From Demequina sp. NBRC 110053 (GTDB lineage Bacteria; Actinomycetota; Actinomycetes; Actinomycetales; Demequinaceae), in the NCBI RefSeq assembly GCF_002090095.1, contig NZ_BBRJ01000002.1:186001-250000 (forward strand): DNA of 64,000 nt, read 5' to 3'. Made by a program: the position numbers and the translations under genes. The notes below the pieces were generated by a model. The model was not told where the DNA came from, ran no database searches, and saw nothing but the letters and a program-made list of their open reading frames with translations. Shown in pieces: positions 8,012-17,368 of this stretch. Every line of letters starts with the position of its first letter. Position 1 is the stretch's first letter.

Positions 8012-8377
8012 CTACAGGTCGGTGGGGGTCGCCTGGTGGTAGCGCAGGCGCCAGCGGCCGTCGTTGACCCAGACGCTCGAACGATGGGTCGCGCCGCGGG
8101 TGGCGCGCGAGGGCACCGAAACGTAGGTGACGAGCGCCACGTCCTCGCAGATCGCGACGGCCGTGAAATCCGTCAGCGGCAGCTCGATGTCGATGTCCAC
8201 GGGCTTGAGCTCGAGCGTGTCGAGACGTGAGAAGACACGACCCGAGCGCCCCACCTCGGAGAAGTTCTCCGCCAGCACGGCGTCCATGTACGCCCTGTCG
8301 AAGCGGGTCTCGGCGCGCCACATCGCCTCCTCCATCGCCTGGAGGGTGAGCGCCTCGTCTCGGTTCAGCTCCTGCAT
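8012..8377 (-). CDS. NTF2/SnoaL-like (DUF4440-type) small protein
   Basis: A 121-residue protein that looks like a cone-shaped NTF2-like fold of the DUF4440/SnoaL type. It has an N-terminal helix rich in Glu/Ala (LQAMEEAMWRAETRFD), LAENFSEVGRSGRVF, and a beta-rich C-terminus ending WVNDGRWRLRYHQATP. Members of this fold are small-molecule binders or enzymes of varied function; no catalytic residues can be named. ATG 8377 is chosen because AAGGA lies 8 bases upstream; ATG 8386 would put the start inside that site. It probably shares a transcript with the DUF3145 gene upstream, 40 bases away. Confidence 0.75.
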   Translation of the reverse strand: MQELNRDEALTLQAMEEAMWRAETRFDRAYMDAVLAENFSEVGRSGRVFSRLDTLELKPVDIDIELPLTDFTAVAICEDVALVTYVSVPSRATRGATHRSSVWVNDGRWRLRYHQATPTDL

Positions 8378-8417
8378 GGTCTCCATCCTTCGCGCGCCCT
8401 CACGGGCACGAGCCGCG

Positions 8418-8915
8418 TCAGCCGACGCGGTGGAGCCACCGTACCGGAGCGCCCGACCCTGCGTACCGGAAGGGCTCGAGCTCCTCGTCCCACGCGGCGC
8501 CGAGCGCGAGATCCATCGCGCGCTTGAACTCGGCGACGGTGGCGCCAGACTCGAGCACGGCGCGGATCCTGTCCTCCGGCACGACGATGTTCCCGTGCAC
8601 GTCCGTGACGGCATGGAAGATGCCCAGCGCGGGAGTGTGCGACCAGCGCCCGCCGTCGGACCCGAAGGACGGATCCTCCGTGACCTCGTAGCGCACGTGC
8701 TCCCAGCCGCGCAGCGCAGATGCGAGCCGGGCTCCCGTGCCGGGCGTGCCCTGCCAGGCGACCTCGGCGCGGAACAGGGAGGTGCCTGCGGGCTGGTCGG
8801 TCCACTCGAAGGAGGCGCGCGGGCCCAGCACTGACTGGGCGGCCCACTCGATGTGCGGACACATCGCGCGGGTCGCCGAATGCACGAAGAGGACACCGCG
8901 GGTGATCGCAGCCAT
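8418..8915 (-). CDS. DUF3145 family protein
   Basis: Conserved actinobacterial protein of 165 residues, recognised by its N-terminus (RGVLFVHSATRAMCPHIEWA) and by motifs such as GTSLFRAEVAWQG and LALGAAWDEELEPFRYAG. DUF3145 genes typically accompany the fab cluster in actinobacteria, as here, although this one faces fabF. Function is unknown. It contains no membrane segment or signal peptide, so it should be cytoplasmic. AAGGAAG lies just upstream of ATG 8915. Confidence 0.88.
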   Translation of the reverse strand: MAAITRGVLFVHSATRAMCPHIEWAAQSVLGPRASFEWTDQPAGTSLFRAEVAWQGTPGTGARLASALRGWEHVRYEVTEDPSFGSDGGRWSHTPALGIFHAVTDVHGNIVVPEDRIRAVLESGATVAEFKRAMDLALGAAWDEELEPFRYAGSGAPVRWLHRVG

Positions 8916-9056
8916 GGCTCTTCCTTCCTGTTGAGGTGCGTCTTCCCCTACGACCTCGAAGGAACTGCCCCGCTGCCCGGGTGCTCTGCCACCTATCGTG
9001 CCTCATCGCGCGAGGATGCGCCAGCACGCCGCGCGCGAGTGTGGAAGCCTGGGCCC

Positions 9057-9707
9057 ATGCCAGCGCCAGCGATGACCGCACAGCAGATCCGAGAGGCGGA
9101 GTCCGTCGCGATGCGCGCCGTTCCCGAGCACGTCCTCATGGCCAGGGCGGCGGACGCGGTGGCCGCCGAGAGCGAGGCGATTCTCGCCTCGAGGGTGGGT
9201 CGAATCGCCCGCGCACGCGTGGTCGTCCTCGCTGGATCGGGCAACAACGGCGGCGACGCGCTGCTGGCAGGGGCGCGCCTGCACTACCGGGGCGCGGAGG
9301 TGACGGCAGTCATGGTCGGGCCGGGCGCGCACGAGCACGCGCTCGGCGAGTGCGAGGCCGCCGGCACCGCCGTCGTGCGGGCCGATGTGGACGCCGGGCG
9401 GGCGGCGGAGGCGGTGGCCCGAGCGGACCTGGTGATCGACGGCATCGTCGGCGTGGGCGCGCGGCCTGGACTGCGATCCCCCGCCGCGGAGCTCGTGGCC
9501 GCGATCCCGGACGGCACCGCGGTGCTCGCGGTCGACGTTCCGAGCGGCCTCGACGTGGACAGCGGCGCGGTCGAGGGCGCGCACGTCAGTGCCGACGTCA
9601 CGGTGACCTTCACCGCACCCAAGCCGTGCCTGGTGAAGCAGCCCGCCGCCGCATCGGCTGGGCGAGTGGTGGTGGCGGACGTGGGCGTGCCGCGCCGGGG
9701 CACGTGA
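9057..9707 (+). CDS. nnrE: NAD(P)H-hydrate epimerase
   Basis: Interconverts the R and S forms of hydrated NAD(P)H so that the dehydratase can repair them. The 216-residue protein is a stand-alone YjeF N-terminal domain: MTAQQIREAE at the start, LAGSGNNGGDALLAGARL (nucleotide-binding loop), DLVIDGIVGVG, and LAVDVPSGLDVDSG followed by VTFTAPKP. ATG 9057 is used; ATG 9072 is an alternative that begins exactly at the conserved region. The dehydratase partner nnrD lies 590 bases downstream on the same strand, with def between them on the opposite strand. In E. coli the two domains are fused. Confidence 0.92.
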   Translation: MPAPAMTAQQIREAESVAMRAVPEHVLMARAADAVAAESEAILASRVGRIARARVVVLAGSGNNGGDALLAGARLHYRGAEVTAVMVGPGAHEHALGECEAAGTAVVRADVDAGRAAEAVARADLVIDGIVGVGARPGLRSPAAELVAAIPDGTAVLAVDVPSGLDVDSGAVEGAHVSADVTVTFTAPKPCLVKQPAAASAGRVVVADVGVPRRGT

Positions 9708-9713
9708 CCCGAG

Positions 9714-10208
9714 CTAGGCCTCGAGGGAGGCGCGCAGCTCGCGCATGGCGGCCCTGCGCGCATCCTTGGAGAGGCGGTCGAGGTAGAGCTTGCCGGCCAG
9801 ATGGTCGACCTCGTGGTTGATCAGGCGCGCCCAGATCTCCTCGCCCTCGATGACCACCTCATTCCCCTCGAGATCCGTGCCCACGGCCTTCGCGTAGGCG
9901 GGCCGCTCGCACGGGTACCAGAGGCCGGGCACGGACAGGCAGCCCTCGTCGCCGAGCTCCTGCAGCTCGTCGGAGTTCTCGACGATCTCGGGGTTGAGGA
10001 TGTAGCCGATGTCGCCGTCGATGTTCCACGAGAAGGCGCGCAGCGAGACGCCGATCTGATTGGCCGCGAGCCCCGCGCGGCCCTCGTAGTCGACCGTCTC
10101 GACCAGGTCAGCGACCAGGGTTCGCACGCGATCGTCGATGACGGTGATGGGGTCGCAGACCGTGCGCAGGACGGGGTCGCCGGTCGTTCGGATCTCTCGC
10201 ATGGCCAT
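9714..10208 (-). CDS. def: Peptide deformylase
   Basis: Removes the formyl group from the N-terminal methionine of new proteins, using a metal ion. All three family motifs are present in the 164-residue protein: GLAANQIG (46-53), EGCLSVPG (from 88, metal ligand Cys90) and HEVDH (132-136, two His ligands and the catalytic Glu). The first motif is preceded by GRA rather than a simple G-x-G spacing. Its stop is 6 bases from the nnrE stop and it is transcribed against both nnr genes. ATG 10208 gives the canonical start ([14 protein letters not shown]). Confidence 0.96.
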   Translation of the reverse strand: MAMREIRTTGDPVLRTVCDPITVIDDRVRTLVADLVETVDYEGRAGLAANQIGVSLRAFSWNIDGDIGYILNPEIVENSDELQELGDEGCLSVPGLWYPCERPAYAKAVGTDLEGNEVVIEGEEIWARLINHEVDHLAGKLYLDRLSKDARRAAMRELRASLEA

Positions 10209-10295
10209 GGCTGGTATTCTCTCACGATCCCCTGATGGGAGGCGTCGTCGCTGGAAATGCGGCATCCGCCGCACAGGCTGTGTCACCCTGGACGC

Positions 10296-11156
10296 GTGAG
10301 CGGAACGAGTCAGGTGGACGCCGCATGGGTGCGCGAGCGCTGGCCCGTGCCGGAGGCCGGCGACGACAAGTACTCCCGTGGCGTCGTGGGCGTGGTCGCG
10401 GGATCCGATGCGTACCCGGGCGCGGCGGCGCTCGTGGTCTCGGCGGCGGTGCGCGCCGGCGCCGGCATGGTCCGCTACGTCGGGCCGCGTCGCGCCCAGG
10501 ACCTGGTGCTCGGGCACCGTCCCGAGTGCGTGGTGCACGACCCTGGCGACGCCGCGGAGTCGCTGCCGCGCGCCCAGGCGTGGGTCGTGGGTCCGGGGGT
10601 GGCCGACCATCCGGAGCAGGACGCGGCCATCGGCGCCGTGATGGCCGCAGGGGTGCCCATGGTCGTGGACGCCGGCGCACTCGAGGCGGTGGCTCGCGCC
10701 AGGGCCTCCGGCTCCCGCGAAGCGCCGGCGGATCGGGTGCTGCTGACCCCGCACGCCGAGGAGCTCATGCGCACGCTGGGCGCCCTCCGCCACGACGTCA
10801 CTGTCCACGACGTCGCCGCCGACCGCGCGGGCCACGCGCGACTGCTCGCCGAGACCGCGCGAGCCACGGTGCTGCTCAAGGGCTCGCAGACCGTCATCGC
10901 CTCCCCCGGCGGCTCGCTCGTCGAGCTTCCACCTGCTCCTCCGTGGCTGGCGACCGCAGGGAGCGGTGATGTGCTCGCCGGCATCGCCGGCGCTCTGCTC
11001 GCCGCAGGCATGACCGCCATCGAAGCGGCCGGCTGCGCGTCCTGGGTGCACGCCCGCACCGCCGTGGAGGCGCAGCGCAGCGGCCCCGTGGCCGCGCTCG
11101 ACCTCGCTGGCGCTCTGCCCGTGGCGGTCGCTCGCATGCTCACCTCCGACGGCTGA
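10296..11156 (+). CDS. nnrD: ADP-dependent NAD(P)H-hydrate dehydratase
   Basis: Dehydrates S-NAD(P)HX back to NAD(P)H, using ADP. The 286-residue protein is a YjeF C-terminal (ribokinase-like) domain: [48 protein letters not shown] and the nucleotide-binding segment [20 protein letters not shown]. It starts at GTG 10296, the last in-frame start before conserved sequence. No strong Shine-Dalgarno site is visible, so it may be leaderless. It works with nnrE, encoded just upstream beyond def. Confidence 0.92.
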   Translation: MSGTSQVDAAWVRERWPVPEAGDDKYSRGVVGVVAGSDAYPGAAALVVSAAVRAGAGMVRYVGPRRAQDLVLGHRPECVVHDPGDAAESLPRAQAWVVGPGVADHPEQDAAIGAVMAAGVPMVVDAGALEAVARARASGSREAPADRVLLTPHAEELMRTLGALRHDVTVHDVAADRAGHARLLAETARATVLLKGSQTVIASPGGSLVELPPAPPWLATAGSGDVLAGIAGALLAAGMTAIEAAGCASWVHARTAVEAQRSGPVAALDLAGALPVAVARMLTSDG

Positions 11157-11243
11157 CACCCCCGCACGTCGCCCGGAATGCGACTGGGCACTCGAGGTGT
11201 TCTCCTTGCCGTAGGACCACAACGAGAGCAAAGGAGCATCACC

Positions 11244-11453
11244 GTGAGCAACACCGACCGACTCGACAACGCCGCCGAGGACGCCCAGGGCAAGATGAAG
11301 GAGGGCGTCGGCAAGGCGACCGACGACGAGCAGCTCGAGGCCGAGGGCAAGTGGGATCAGACCAAGGCCGACGTCAAGGACAAGGTGGAGGACGTCAAGG
11401 ACGCCGCCGCCGACAAGTACAACGACCTGACGGATCGGGACAAGGACGCCTGA
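11244..11453 (+). CDS. CsbD-like stress protein
   Basis: A 69-residue, highly charged, helical protein made of Lys/Asp/Glu/Ala repeats. It belongs to the CsbD family: [20 protein letters not shown] is the family signature. CsbD in Bacillus is a general-stress protein of unknown mechanism. GTG 11244 is preceded by AAAGGAG at a good distance. The gene stands alone and is followed by a very long perfect hairpin shared with the convergent glpK. Confidence 0.88.
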   Translation: MSNTDRLDNAAEDAQGKMKEGVGKATDDEQLEAEGKWDQTKADVKDKVEDVKDAAADKYNDLTDRDKDA

Positions 11454-11470
11454 GCGCCCGAGCTCCAGTT

Positions 11471-11527
11471 CCACATACGCATCAGCGGCCGGAACCGTCC
11501 AGGTTCCGGCCGCTGATGCGTATGTGG
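11471..11527. terminator. 26-bp perfect hairpin between csbD-like gene and glpK
   Basis: Arms 11471-11496 and 11502-11527 are perfectly complementary (26 bp) around a 5-nt loop. The hairpin sits exactly between two convergent stop codons, so it probably terminates both. The stem is about twice as long as the other terminators in this window, and no U tract follows on either strand. Confidence 0.85.
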
Positions 11528-11535
11528 GCCACGGG

Positions 11536-13050
11536 TCAGTCGGTGTCGTCGTCGACCCAGTCAAGGGTCTTCGACACCGCCTTCTTCCAGGTGCGCATCA
11601 GTCGACCCCGCTCGTCCTCGTCCATCTGGGCGCTCCAACGCTTGTCCTCCGCCCAGTTGTCGATGACGTCCTGCTCCCCTGACCAGTAGCCGACGGCGAT
11701 GCCCGCGGCGTAGGCGGCGCCCAAGGCGGTGGTCTCCGCCACCTTCGGTCGGACCACGTCGACGTCGAGGATGTCGGCCTGGAACTGCATGAGGAGCTCG
11801 TTGGCGACCATGCCGCCGTCGACCTTGAGCTCGCTGAGCTCCACCCCGGAGTCCGCTCGCATGGCCTCGAGGACCTCGGCAGTCTGGAAGGCGGTGGCCT
11901 CGAGCACCGCCCTGGCGATGTGACCTGCCTTCACGTACCGCGTGAGACCGACGAGCGCTCCGCGAGCGTCCGACCGCCAGTGCGGGGCGAACAGCCCCGA
12001 GAAGGCTGGCACGAAGTAGGCGCCCCCATTGTCGTCGACGCTCGCCGCGAGCTGCTCGATCTCGGGCGCATCCTTGATGAGGCCGAGGTTGTCGCGCAGC
12101 CACTGCACGAGCGAGCCCGTCACGGCGATCGAGCCCTCGAGCGCGTACACCGGATCCTGATCACCGATCTTGTAGCAGACCGTCGTGAGCAGCCCGTTCT
12201 TCGAGGGCACCAGCTCGGTGCCGGTGTTCATGAGCATGAAGTTGCCGGTGCCGTAGGTGTTCTTCGCCATGCCGACCTCGAAGCACGCCTGTCCGAAGGT
12301 CGCGGCCTGCTGGTCACCGAGGATGCCTGCGATCGGCACGCCGGGCAGCATGCCGCCCCTGCGCCCCTCTCCGTAGACCTCGGCGGACGAGCGGATCTCG
12401 GGCAGCATCGACAGAGGGATGCCCATGTCGGCGGCGATCGACTCGTCCCATGACAGGGTCTTGAGGTCCATCAGGAGGGTGCGCGAGGCGTTGGTGACGT
12501 CGGTCACGTGCACTCCGCCGTCCGCGCCGCCGGTCATGTTCCACAGCACCCAGGTGTCGATCGTGCCCATGAGCAGGTCGCCCGCCTCGGCCTTCTCTCG
12601 CGCGCCGTCGACGTTGTCCAGGATCCACATCACCTTGGGCCCCGCGAAGTAGGTCGCGAGGGGCAGTCCCACCGTGGCCTTGTACTTATCGGGCCCGTCG
12701 TCGCCTCCGAGCCTGTCGATGATCTTCTGCGTGCGCGTGTCCTGCCAGACGATCGCGTTGTACACCGCCTTGCCCGTGGTGCGGTCCCACACGACCGCGG
12801 TCTCGCGCTGATTGGTGATGCCCACGGCCATGATGTTCTCGTGGGTCAGGTCCGCCGTGGTGAGGGCCTGGCCCACCACTTCACGGACGTTCTTCCAGAT
12901 CTCGTGAGGGTCGTGCTCGACCCAGCCGGCCTTGGGGAAGATCTGCTCGTGCTCCTTCTGGCCGGTGGACACGATCGAGCCGGAGGAGTCGAACACGATG
13001 GCCCTGGAGCTGGTAGTGCCCTGGTCGATCGCGAGGACGTAGTCGTTCAT
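11536..13050 (-). CDS. glpK: Glycerol kinase
   Basis: Phosphorylates glycerol to glycerol 3-phosphate with ATP. The 504-residue protein is full length for the FGGY family: [16 protein letters not shown] at the N-terminus (phosphate-binding loop), [18 protein letters not shown], the substrate-binding stretch [12 protein letters not shown], and [20 protein letters not shown] in the second domain. AAAGGA lies 8 bases before ATG 13050. It is the last gene of the operon glpD-glpF-glpK, so the order follows uptake, phosphorylation and oxidation of glycerol. Confidence 0.97.
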   Translation of the reverse strand: MNDYVLAIDQGTTSSRAIVFDSSGSIVSTGQKEHEQIFPKAGWVEHDPHEIWKNVREVVGQALTTADLTHENIMAVGITNQRETAVVWDRTTGKAVYNAIVWQDTRTQKIIDRLGGDDGPDKYKATVGLPLATYFAGPKVMWILDNVDGAREKAEAGDLLMGTIDTWVLWNMTGGADGGVHVTDVTNASRTLLMDLKTLSWDESIAADMGIPLSMLPEIRSSAEVYGEGRRGGMLPGVPIAGILGDQQAATFGQACFEVGMAKNTYGTGNFMLMNTGTELVPSKNGLLTTVCYKIGDQDPVYALEGSIAVTGSLVQWLRDNLGLIKDAPEIEQLAASVDDNGGAYFVPAFSGLFAPHWRSDARGALVGLTRYVKAGHIARAVLEATAFQTAEVLEAMRADSGVELSELKVDGGMVANELLMQFQADILDVDVVRPKVAETTALGAAYAAGIAVGYWSGEQDVIDNWAEDKRWSAQMDEDERGRLMRTWKKAVSKTLDWVDDDTD

Positions 13051-13118
13051 GAGGTCGTTCCTTTCACTGCGTTGTGGAGGTGGGGCGCTCGTGGCGCCGC
13101 TTCAGTGCGACGTGCTGG

Positions 13119-13841
13119 TCAGTAGAGCGCGCCGGCCAGGAGGCCGCCCGCGATGCCGCCGAGGATGGGTCCGACGACCGGCACCCATGCGTACGACCAG
13201 TCCGAGGTGCCCTTGCCCTTGATGGGCAGCAGCGCGTGTGCGATGCGCGGGCCGAGGTCGCGAGCGGGGTTGATGGCGTAGCCCGTGGGTCCACCCAGGC
13301 TCGCGCCGATGCCGACGACGAGGAGAGCGACCGGGAGGGGTCCCAGATCTCCTGGCCAGTTGGCGAAGCTGAGCACCACGAAAACGAGCACGAAGGTCGC
13401 GACGACCTCGGTCACGAGGTTCCAGCCGTAGGAGCGGATCGCCGGGCCCGTCGAGAAGACGGCGAGCTTGAGGCCCGCATCCTCGGTCTCGTCGAAGTGC
13501 TTCTTGTACACGAGGTACGCCAGCACGGCGCCGACGAAGGCGCCCACCATCTGCGCCACGATGTACACCGCGAAGTTCGCGGCGTTGACGGGGATGTCGG
13601 GCGCGAACTCCTCGGCGCCGGACGCCCAGATGCCGAAGGTGACGGCGGGGTTGATGTGCGCTCCTGAGGAGAAGGCGACGAACACACCGGCGAACACGGC
13701 GAGGCCCCAACCGAAGTTGATGAGCAGCCAGCCCCCGTCGAGGCCCTTGGACTTGGCGAGCAGCACGTTGGCCACCACGCCGGCTCCCAAGAGGATCAGC
13801 ATGCCTGTTCCCAGCATCTCGGGGATGAAGATGTCAGTCAC
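13119..13841 (-). CDS. glpF: Glycerol uptake facilitator (aquaglyceroporin)
   Basis: Membrane channel of the MIP family that lets glycerol diffuse in. The 240-residue protein has six hydrophobic segments and both pore-lining half-helices: INPAVTFG in the first half and INPARDLGPR in the second. The Asp after the second NPAR is typical of glycerol-type rather than strict water channels. The start is GTG 13841 with AAAGGA 6 bases upstream. It lies between glpD and glpK. Confidence 0.95.
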   Translation of the reverse strand: MTDIFIPEMLGTGMLILLGAGVVANVLLAKSKGLDGGWLLINFGWGLAVFAGVFVAFSSGAHINPAVTFGIWASGAEEFAPDIPVNAANFAVYIVAQMVGAFVGAVLAYLVYKKHFDETEDAGLKLAVFSTGPAIRSYGWNLVTEVVATFVLVFVVLSFANWPGDLGPLPVALLVVGIGASLGGPTGYAINPARDLGPRIAHALLPIKGKGTSDWSYAWVPVVGPILGGIAGGLLAGALY

Positions 13842-13921
13842 GGACTTTCCTTTCTTTCACGCCATTGTGGAAGGGTGGCGACGCGAGTCGCCCAGCGGCA
13901 CCGCGGCTGCGGATGCCACGC

Positions 13922-15676
13922 TCAGTCGGGGTCGGATGCCCCGGCGGTGTCGAGTGCCATCATGGGAGCAATGCTGGGGACCGTCGCTCGCACGGCGGTC
14001 GCCTGCTCCTCGCTCTGCTCGCGAGCCGCGGCCGCATCCGCCTCGATGCGGGCTCGGTAGGAGGAGATCTCGCGGTCAATGCGGGCCTGATCCCAGCCCT
14101 GGACCGCCGCGACGATCTGCGCGATCTCGGGCGCGGCGGCCAAGCCCGAGTCAGCCATCTCATACACGAGCCGCGTGCGGTGAGTCATGACGTCCTCGAG
14201 ATGCATCACCTGCTCGTGGGTCGCGGCAAAGTGGATCTCGGCACGCAGGTAGGCGGGGGCGTGCTCGAGAGGCGCGGCGAGGTCCGGCTGCCGCTCGATC
14301 TGCTCCAGCAGGTCCGACAGCCCGGAGCCGTACCTGTGGGTGAGGTGGTCGAAGGTCGCGCGCGTCCAGCCGTGCTTCATGCTGAGCGCCCGCCCTTGCC
14401 TCCTCACCGCCTTGAGCCCCTCCGCGCCCCACAGCGGGATTCGGTCGGTGATCGACGGCAGCGTGGACGCTCGGGAGCCGAGCGCGAAGTCGACGGCGTC
14501 CTTCGCCATCACCCTGTACGTGGTGAGCTTGCCCCCCGCGACCACCGTCATGCCCGAGGCGGGAGACGCGACCGTGTGCTCACGCGACACCTTGGCCGAC
14601 GACGTGCCTTCCTTGGTCCCTGGCTGCAGCAGCGGGCGCAGACCCGCGTAGGTGCCGATCACGTCGTCGACCGTGAGCGGATGCGCGAGCACCTCGTTCG
14701 CGTGCGCGAGGATGTAGTCGACGTCCGCTCTGGTCGCGACGGGATGGATCGGATCGAACTCATAAGGAGTGTCCGTCGTGCCGATGATCCAGTACCGCGA
14801 CCAGGGGATCACGAACAGGACCGACTTCTCCGTCTGGAGGATCAGCCCCACGTCGCCCCGGATCTTCTCGCGAGGGACGACGACGTGGACGCCCTTGGAG
14901 GCGAGCACGTGCAGGCCTCCCTCGCTCTGCGCGAGCGCCTCGGTCTCCTCCGTCCACACACCGGTGGCGTTGACGACGTGCCGTGCCCGGATCGCTCGCT
15001 GCTCACCGGACTCGAGGTCCTGCACCACGGCGCCCGTGACGGCGCCCACAGGCGAGTGGGTGAGCGACACCACCTGCGTGCGGTTGGCGGTGAGCGCCCC
15101 GTACGAGGCGGCAGTGCGGACCAGGGTGAGCACCAGTCTGGCGTCGTCCACGGTGGCATCCCAGTACTGAATGGCCCCGATGGCCGCGTCGTGGCGCAGG
15201 TCGGGGAAGCGCTGGGCCAATCCGCCCCGCGAGAGGTGGCGATGGACCGGGAGAGCTCGCCTGCGCCTGCCGTTGACGGATGCGAGCGTGTCGTAGAGAG
15301 CGACGCCAGTGCCGACATAGGCGCGCTCCCACACGCGGTTCTCGAGGGGGTACAGGAACGCCACCGGCTCGACGAGGTGCGGGGCGAGCTCGGTGATGAG
15401 CAGATCGCGCTCGGTCAACGCCTCGTGGACGAGGTGGAAGTCGAGCATCTGCAGGTAGCGCAGGCCTCCGTGCACCAGCTTCGACGAGCGCGACGAGGTG
15501 CCCGACGCCCAGTCCTGCGCTTCGACGATCCCGGTGCGCAGTCCTCGCGTGGCCGCATCGAGGGCCACGCCGGCGCCGGTCACTCCACCGCCGATGACGA
15601 GGACGTCGAGACCCTGGGCGTCGCTCATCGCCTCGAGATCTGCGAGGCGGCTCTGCGGGTTCAGCATGCTTCTCAT
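13922..15676 (-). CDS. glpD: Glycerol-3-phosphate dehydrogenase (FAD-dependent)
   Basis: Oxidises glycerol 3-phosphate to dihydroxyacetone phosphate and passes electrons to the quinone pool at the membrane. The roughly 584-residue protein starts with an FAD-binding Rossmann motif (DVLVIGGGVTGAGVALDAATRG) and continues with ASGTSSRSSKLVHGGLRYLQ, a signature of GlpA/GlpD. The C-terminal domain is present. ATG 15676 is chosen because AAAGGA lies 11 bases upstream; ATG 15688 overlaps that site. It is first in the glp operon and divergent from the SorC-type regulator, 91 bases away. Confidence 0.95.
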   Translation of the reverse strand: MRSMLNPQSRLADLEAMSDAQGLDVLVIGGGVTGAGVALDAATRGLRTGIVEAQDWASGTSSRSSKLVHGGLRYLQMLDFHLVHEALTERDLLITELAPHLVEPVAFLYPLENRVWERAYVGTGVALYDTLASVNGRRRRALPVHRHLSRGGLAQRFPDLRHDAAIGAIQYWDATVDDARLVLTLVRTAASYGALTANRTQVVSLTHSPVGAVTGAVVQDLESGEQRAIRARHVVNATGVWTEETEALAQSEGGLHVLASKGVHVVVPREKIRGDVGLILQTEKSVLFVIPWSRYWIIGTTDTPYEFDPIHPVATRADVDYILAHANEVLAHPLTVDDVIGTYAGLRPLLQPGTKEGTSSAKVSREHTVASPASGMTVVAGGKLTTYRVMAKDAVDFALGSRASTLPSITDRIPLWGAEGLKAVRRQGRALSMKHGWTRATFDHLTHRYGSGLSDLLEQIERQPDLAAPLEHAPAYLRAEIHFAATHEQVMHLEDVMTHRTRLVYEMADSGLAAAPEIAQIVAAVQGWDQARIDREISSYRARIEADAAAAREQSEEQATAVRATVPSIAPMMALDTAGASDPD

Positions 15677-15737
15677 CCGTGGTGCCATCCTTTCGTCATC
15701 TCATTTCACCCCATCGTGGACGCATGTGCCGCTAGGA

Positions 15738-15751
15738 TGCACATATGTGCA
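15738..15751. promoter_or_regulatory. Palindromic operator between glpD and the SorC-type regulator
   Basis: TGCACATATGTGCA is a perfect 14-bp palindrome in the 91-bp divergent gap. A further half-like copy GCATGTGC lies at 15722-15729. TAGGAT next to it (15733-15738) could be a -10 for the regulator. It is the obvious candidate for repression of both glp and the regulator, which is inferred from position. Confidence 0.6.
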
Positions 15752-15767
15752 GCGAAGAGTGCGGGCG

Positions 15768-16772
15768 GTGAGAACTCGCGACACTTCCGGCCGCCCGGGA
15801 ATTCTCGGTCGAGACGAGGTGATGCGGAAGGCGGCTGCGCTGTACTACCTGGACAACCACACGATGGAGTCTGTCGCGCGCCGATTGGGACAGTCGCGCT
15901 CGAGCATCTCGCGCCTGCTGAAGGAGGCGCGCGAGACCGGCATCGTCCGTATCGACGTCAGAGACGTCGACACGGCCAACGACCTCGCGCACCGGCTCGG
16001 GGCGGCCTTCGACATCCGCGCGCAGGTCGTGCGCGTCCGAGAGCCGGCGTCGGACGCCGACCGTCTGGACAGGGTCGCTCGACACGCAGCGGCGGCGTTG
16101 CCGGAGTGGTTCCGCGACGGCATGACGCTTGGCGTCGCGTGGGGCACGACGGTGTCCGCGATCATCTCCCACCTCACCGACCATGTGCTCACCGACGCCA
16201 TGGTCGTGCAGCTCAACGGATCGGCCTCGCCCACGAGCACGGGCGGCGAGTTCGGCGTTGAGCAGGTCGCGGCGATCGCCCGCGCGTTCGATGCCGAGAT
16301 GACGCCGTTCCCCGTGCCGGCCTTCTTCGACTTCCCGCGCACCCGAGAGCTGATGTGGCAGGAGCGCTCCGTGCAGCAGGTCCTGGCCCGGCAGGCAGCG
16401 GCGGACATCACCCTGTTCGGGGTCGGATCCCTGCACTCCCCCACCCCGTCGCACGTGTACGCCTCCGGCTACCTCGACGAGGCCGACCGCCGGACGCTCG
16501 CGGCCAACGATGTGGTGGGCGACGTCTGCACCGTCTTCCTACGCGCCGACGGATCATGGCGAGACATCGCCATCAACTCCCGGGCGAGCGGCCTCACGCC
16601 GCTCCAGCTCTCGCGGATCCCGCGGCGCGTCGCCGTGGTGGCGGCGCCAGCGAAGTCGGTCGCCCTCCTCGCGGCGCTGCGGGCCGGCGCCATCACCGAC
16701 CTCGTCCTCGACTCGGGCACCGCACAGGCTCTGCTGCGCAGGGCCGAGCGGTCGCCGAGGTCGAGGGGGTAG
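15768..16772 (+). CDS. SorC/DeoR-type sugar-binding transcriptional regulator
   Basis: A 334-residue regulator with an N-terminal helix-turn-helix (MESVARRLGQSRSSISRLLKEARETGIVRI) and a C-terminal SorC-type phosphosugar-binding domain (LGVAWGTTVSAIISHL, LFGVGSLHSP, DVCTVFLRADG, RVAVVAAPAKSVALLAALRAGAITDLVLD). Because it diverges from glpD-glpF-glpK, glycerol 3-phosphate or a related phosphate ester is a likely effector; this is inferred. GTG 15768 is used; ATG 15822 is the alternative and starts just before the helix-turn-helix. Glycerol operons are more often controlled by GlpR or GlpP, so a SorC protein in this place is somewhat unusual. Confidence 0.85.
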   Translation: MRTRDTSGRPGILGRDEVMRKAAALYYLDNHTMESVARRLGQSRSSISRLLKEARETGIVRIDVRDVDTANDLAHRLGAAFDIRAQVVRVREPASDADRLDRVARHAAAALPEWFRDGMTLGVAWGTTVSAIISHLTDHVLTDAMVVQLNGSASPTSTGGEFGVEQVAAIARAFDAEMTPFPVPAFFDFPRTRELMWQERSVQQVLARQAAADITLFGVGSLHSPTPSHVYASGYLDEADRRTLAANDVVGDVCTVFLRADGSWRDIAINSRASGLTPLQLSRIPRRVAVVAAPAKSVALLAALRAGAITDLVLDSGTAQALLRRAERSPRSRG

Positions 16773-16858
16773 CCGCCGCGCCACCACTCACGTGTACCGC
16801 GCGCAGGCGGGGGTGCACGCGGACGGGCGACCCTGCCTGCGGACAGGCGCGCGACGCG

Positions 16859-17368
16859 TCAGGCCGACGGGTGCTCCTCGCCCCGGGGTTGATCCGATCG
16901 CTCAGGCTGCTCCGCTCGCTCGGGCTCAGCCTGTCGCGTCGCCTGCGCCTCGCGAGCCTCCTGAGCCAGGCGTGCCTCCTGCGCTATCCGTGGCTCCTGC
17001 GCCTCACGTGCCGCCTGCGCGTTGCGCGGCTCCATCGCCTCGCGCACGATGGCGTGGTGCGCTCGCTCGTGCGGGTCGTCGTCGTTGCGCCCGTCGATCG
17101 TGCTGTTCCGCATGCGCGTCTTCTCGCGCACGAAGGTGTCCCACCGTTGGAGCTTGAGGCGCTCGGCGGCGGTGGTGTGCTCGAACTGGTAGCGCGCGTT
17201 CTGGTTGCGGTAGCGCTTGTAGAGGGTCGCGTATGTGAACCACCCCACCACGAAGGGCACCGCGAACAGGATCAGGCCGAAGAGTGCTGTCCCGCCCTCC
17301 CCGCTCGAGGCGAGCACGGCTGCGGACGCCGCCACCGCATCGGCGCTGCTGAGGATCCCCATCCCCAT
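16859..17368 (-). CDS. Single-pass membrane protein with Ala/Gln/Glu/Arg-rich tail (YdjH-like position)
   Basis: A 169-residue protein with one strong membrane segment at about 28-50 (LFGLILFAVPFVVGWFTYAT), a basic juxtamembrane stretch (YKRYRNQNARYQFE) and a C-terminal half made of repeating EAQ/EPR/AR units that should form a charged helix. It starts at ATG 17368, overlapping the stop of the zinc-ribbon gene by one base. By position it corresponds to the second membrane component of the Bacillus YdjG/YdjH/YdjI system, but sequence identity is not evident to me. Function unknown; probable partner of the two genes upstream. Confidence 0.7.
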   Translation of the reverse strand: MGMGILSSADAVAASAAVLASSGEGGTALFGLILFAVPFVVGWFTYATLYKRYRNQNARYQFEHTTAAERLKLQRWDTFVREKTRMRNSTIDGRNDDDPHERAHHAIVREAMEPRNAQAAREAQEPRIAQEARLAQEAREAQATRQAEPERAEQPERSDQPRGEEHPSA

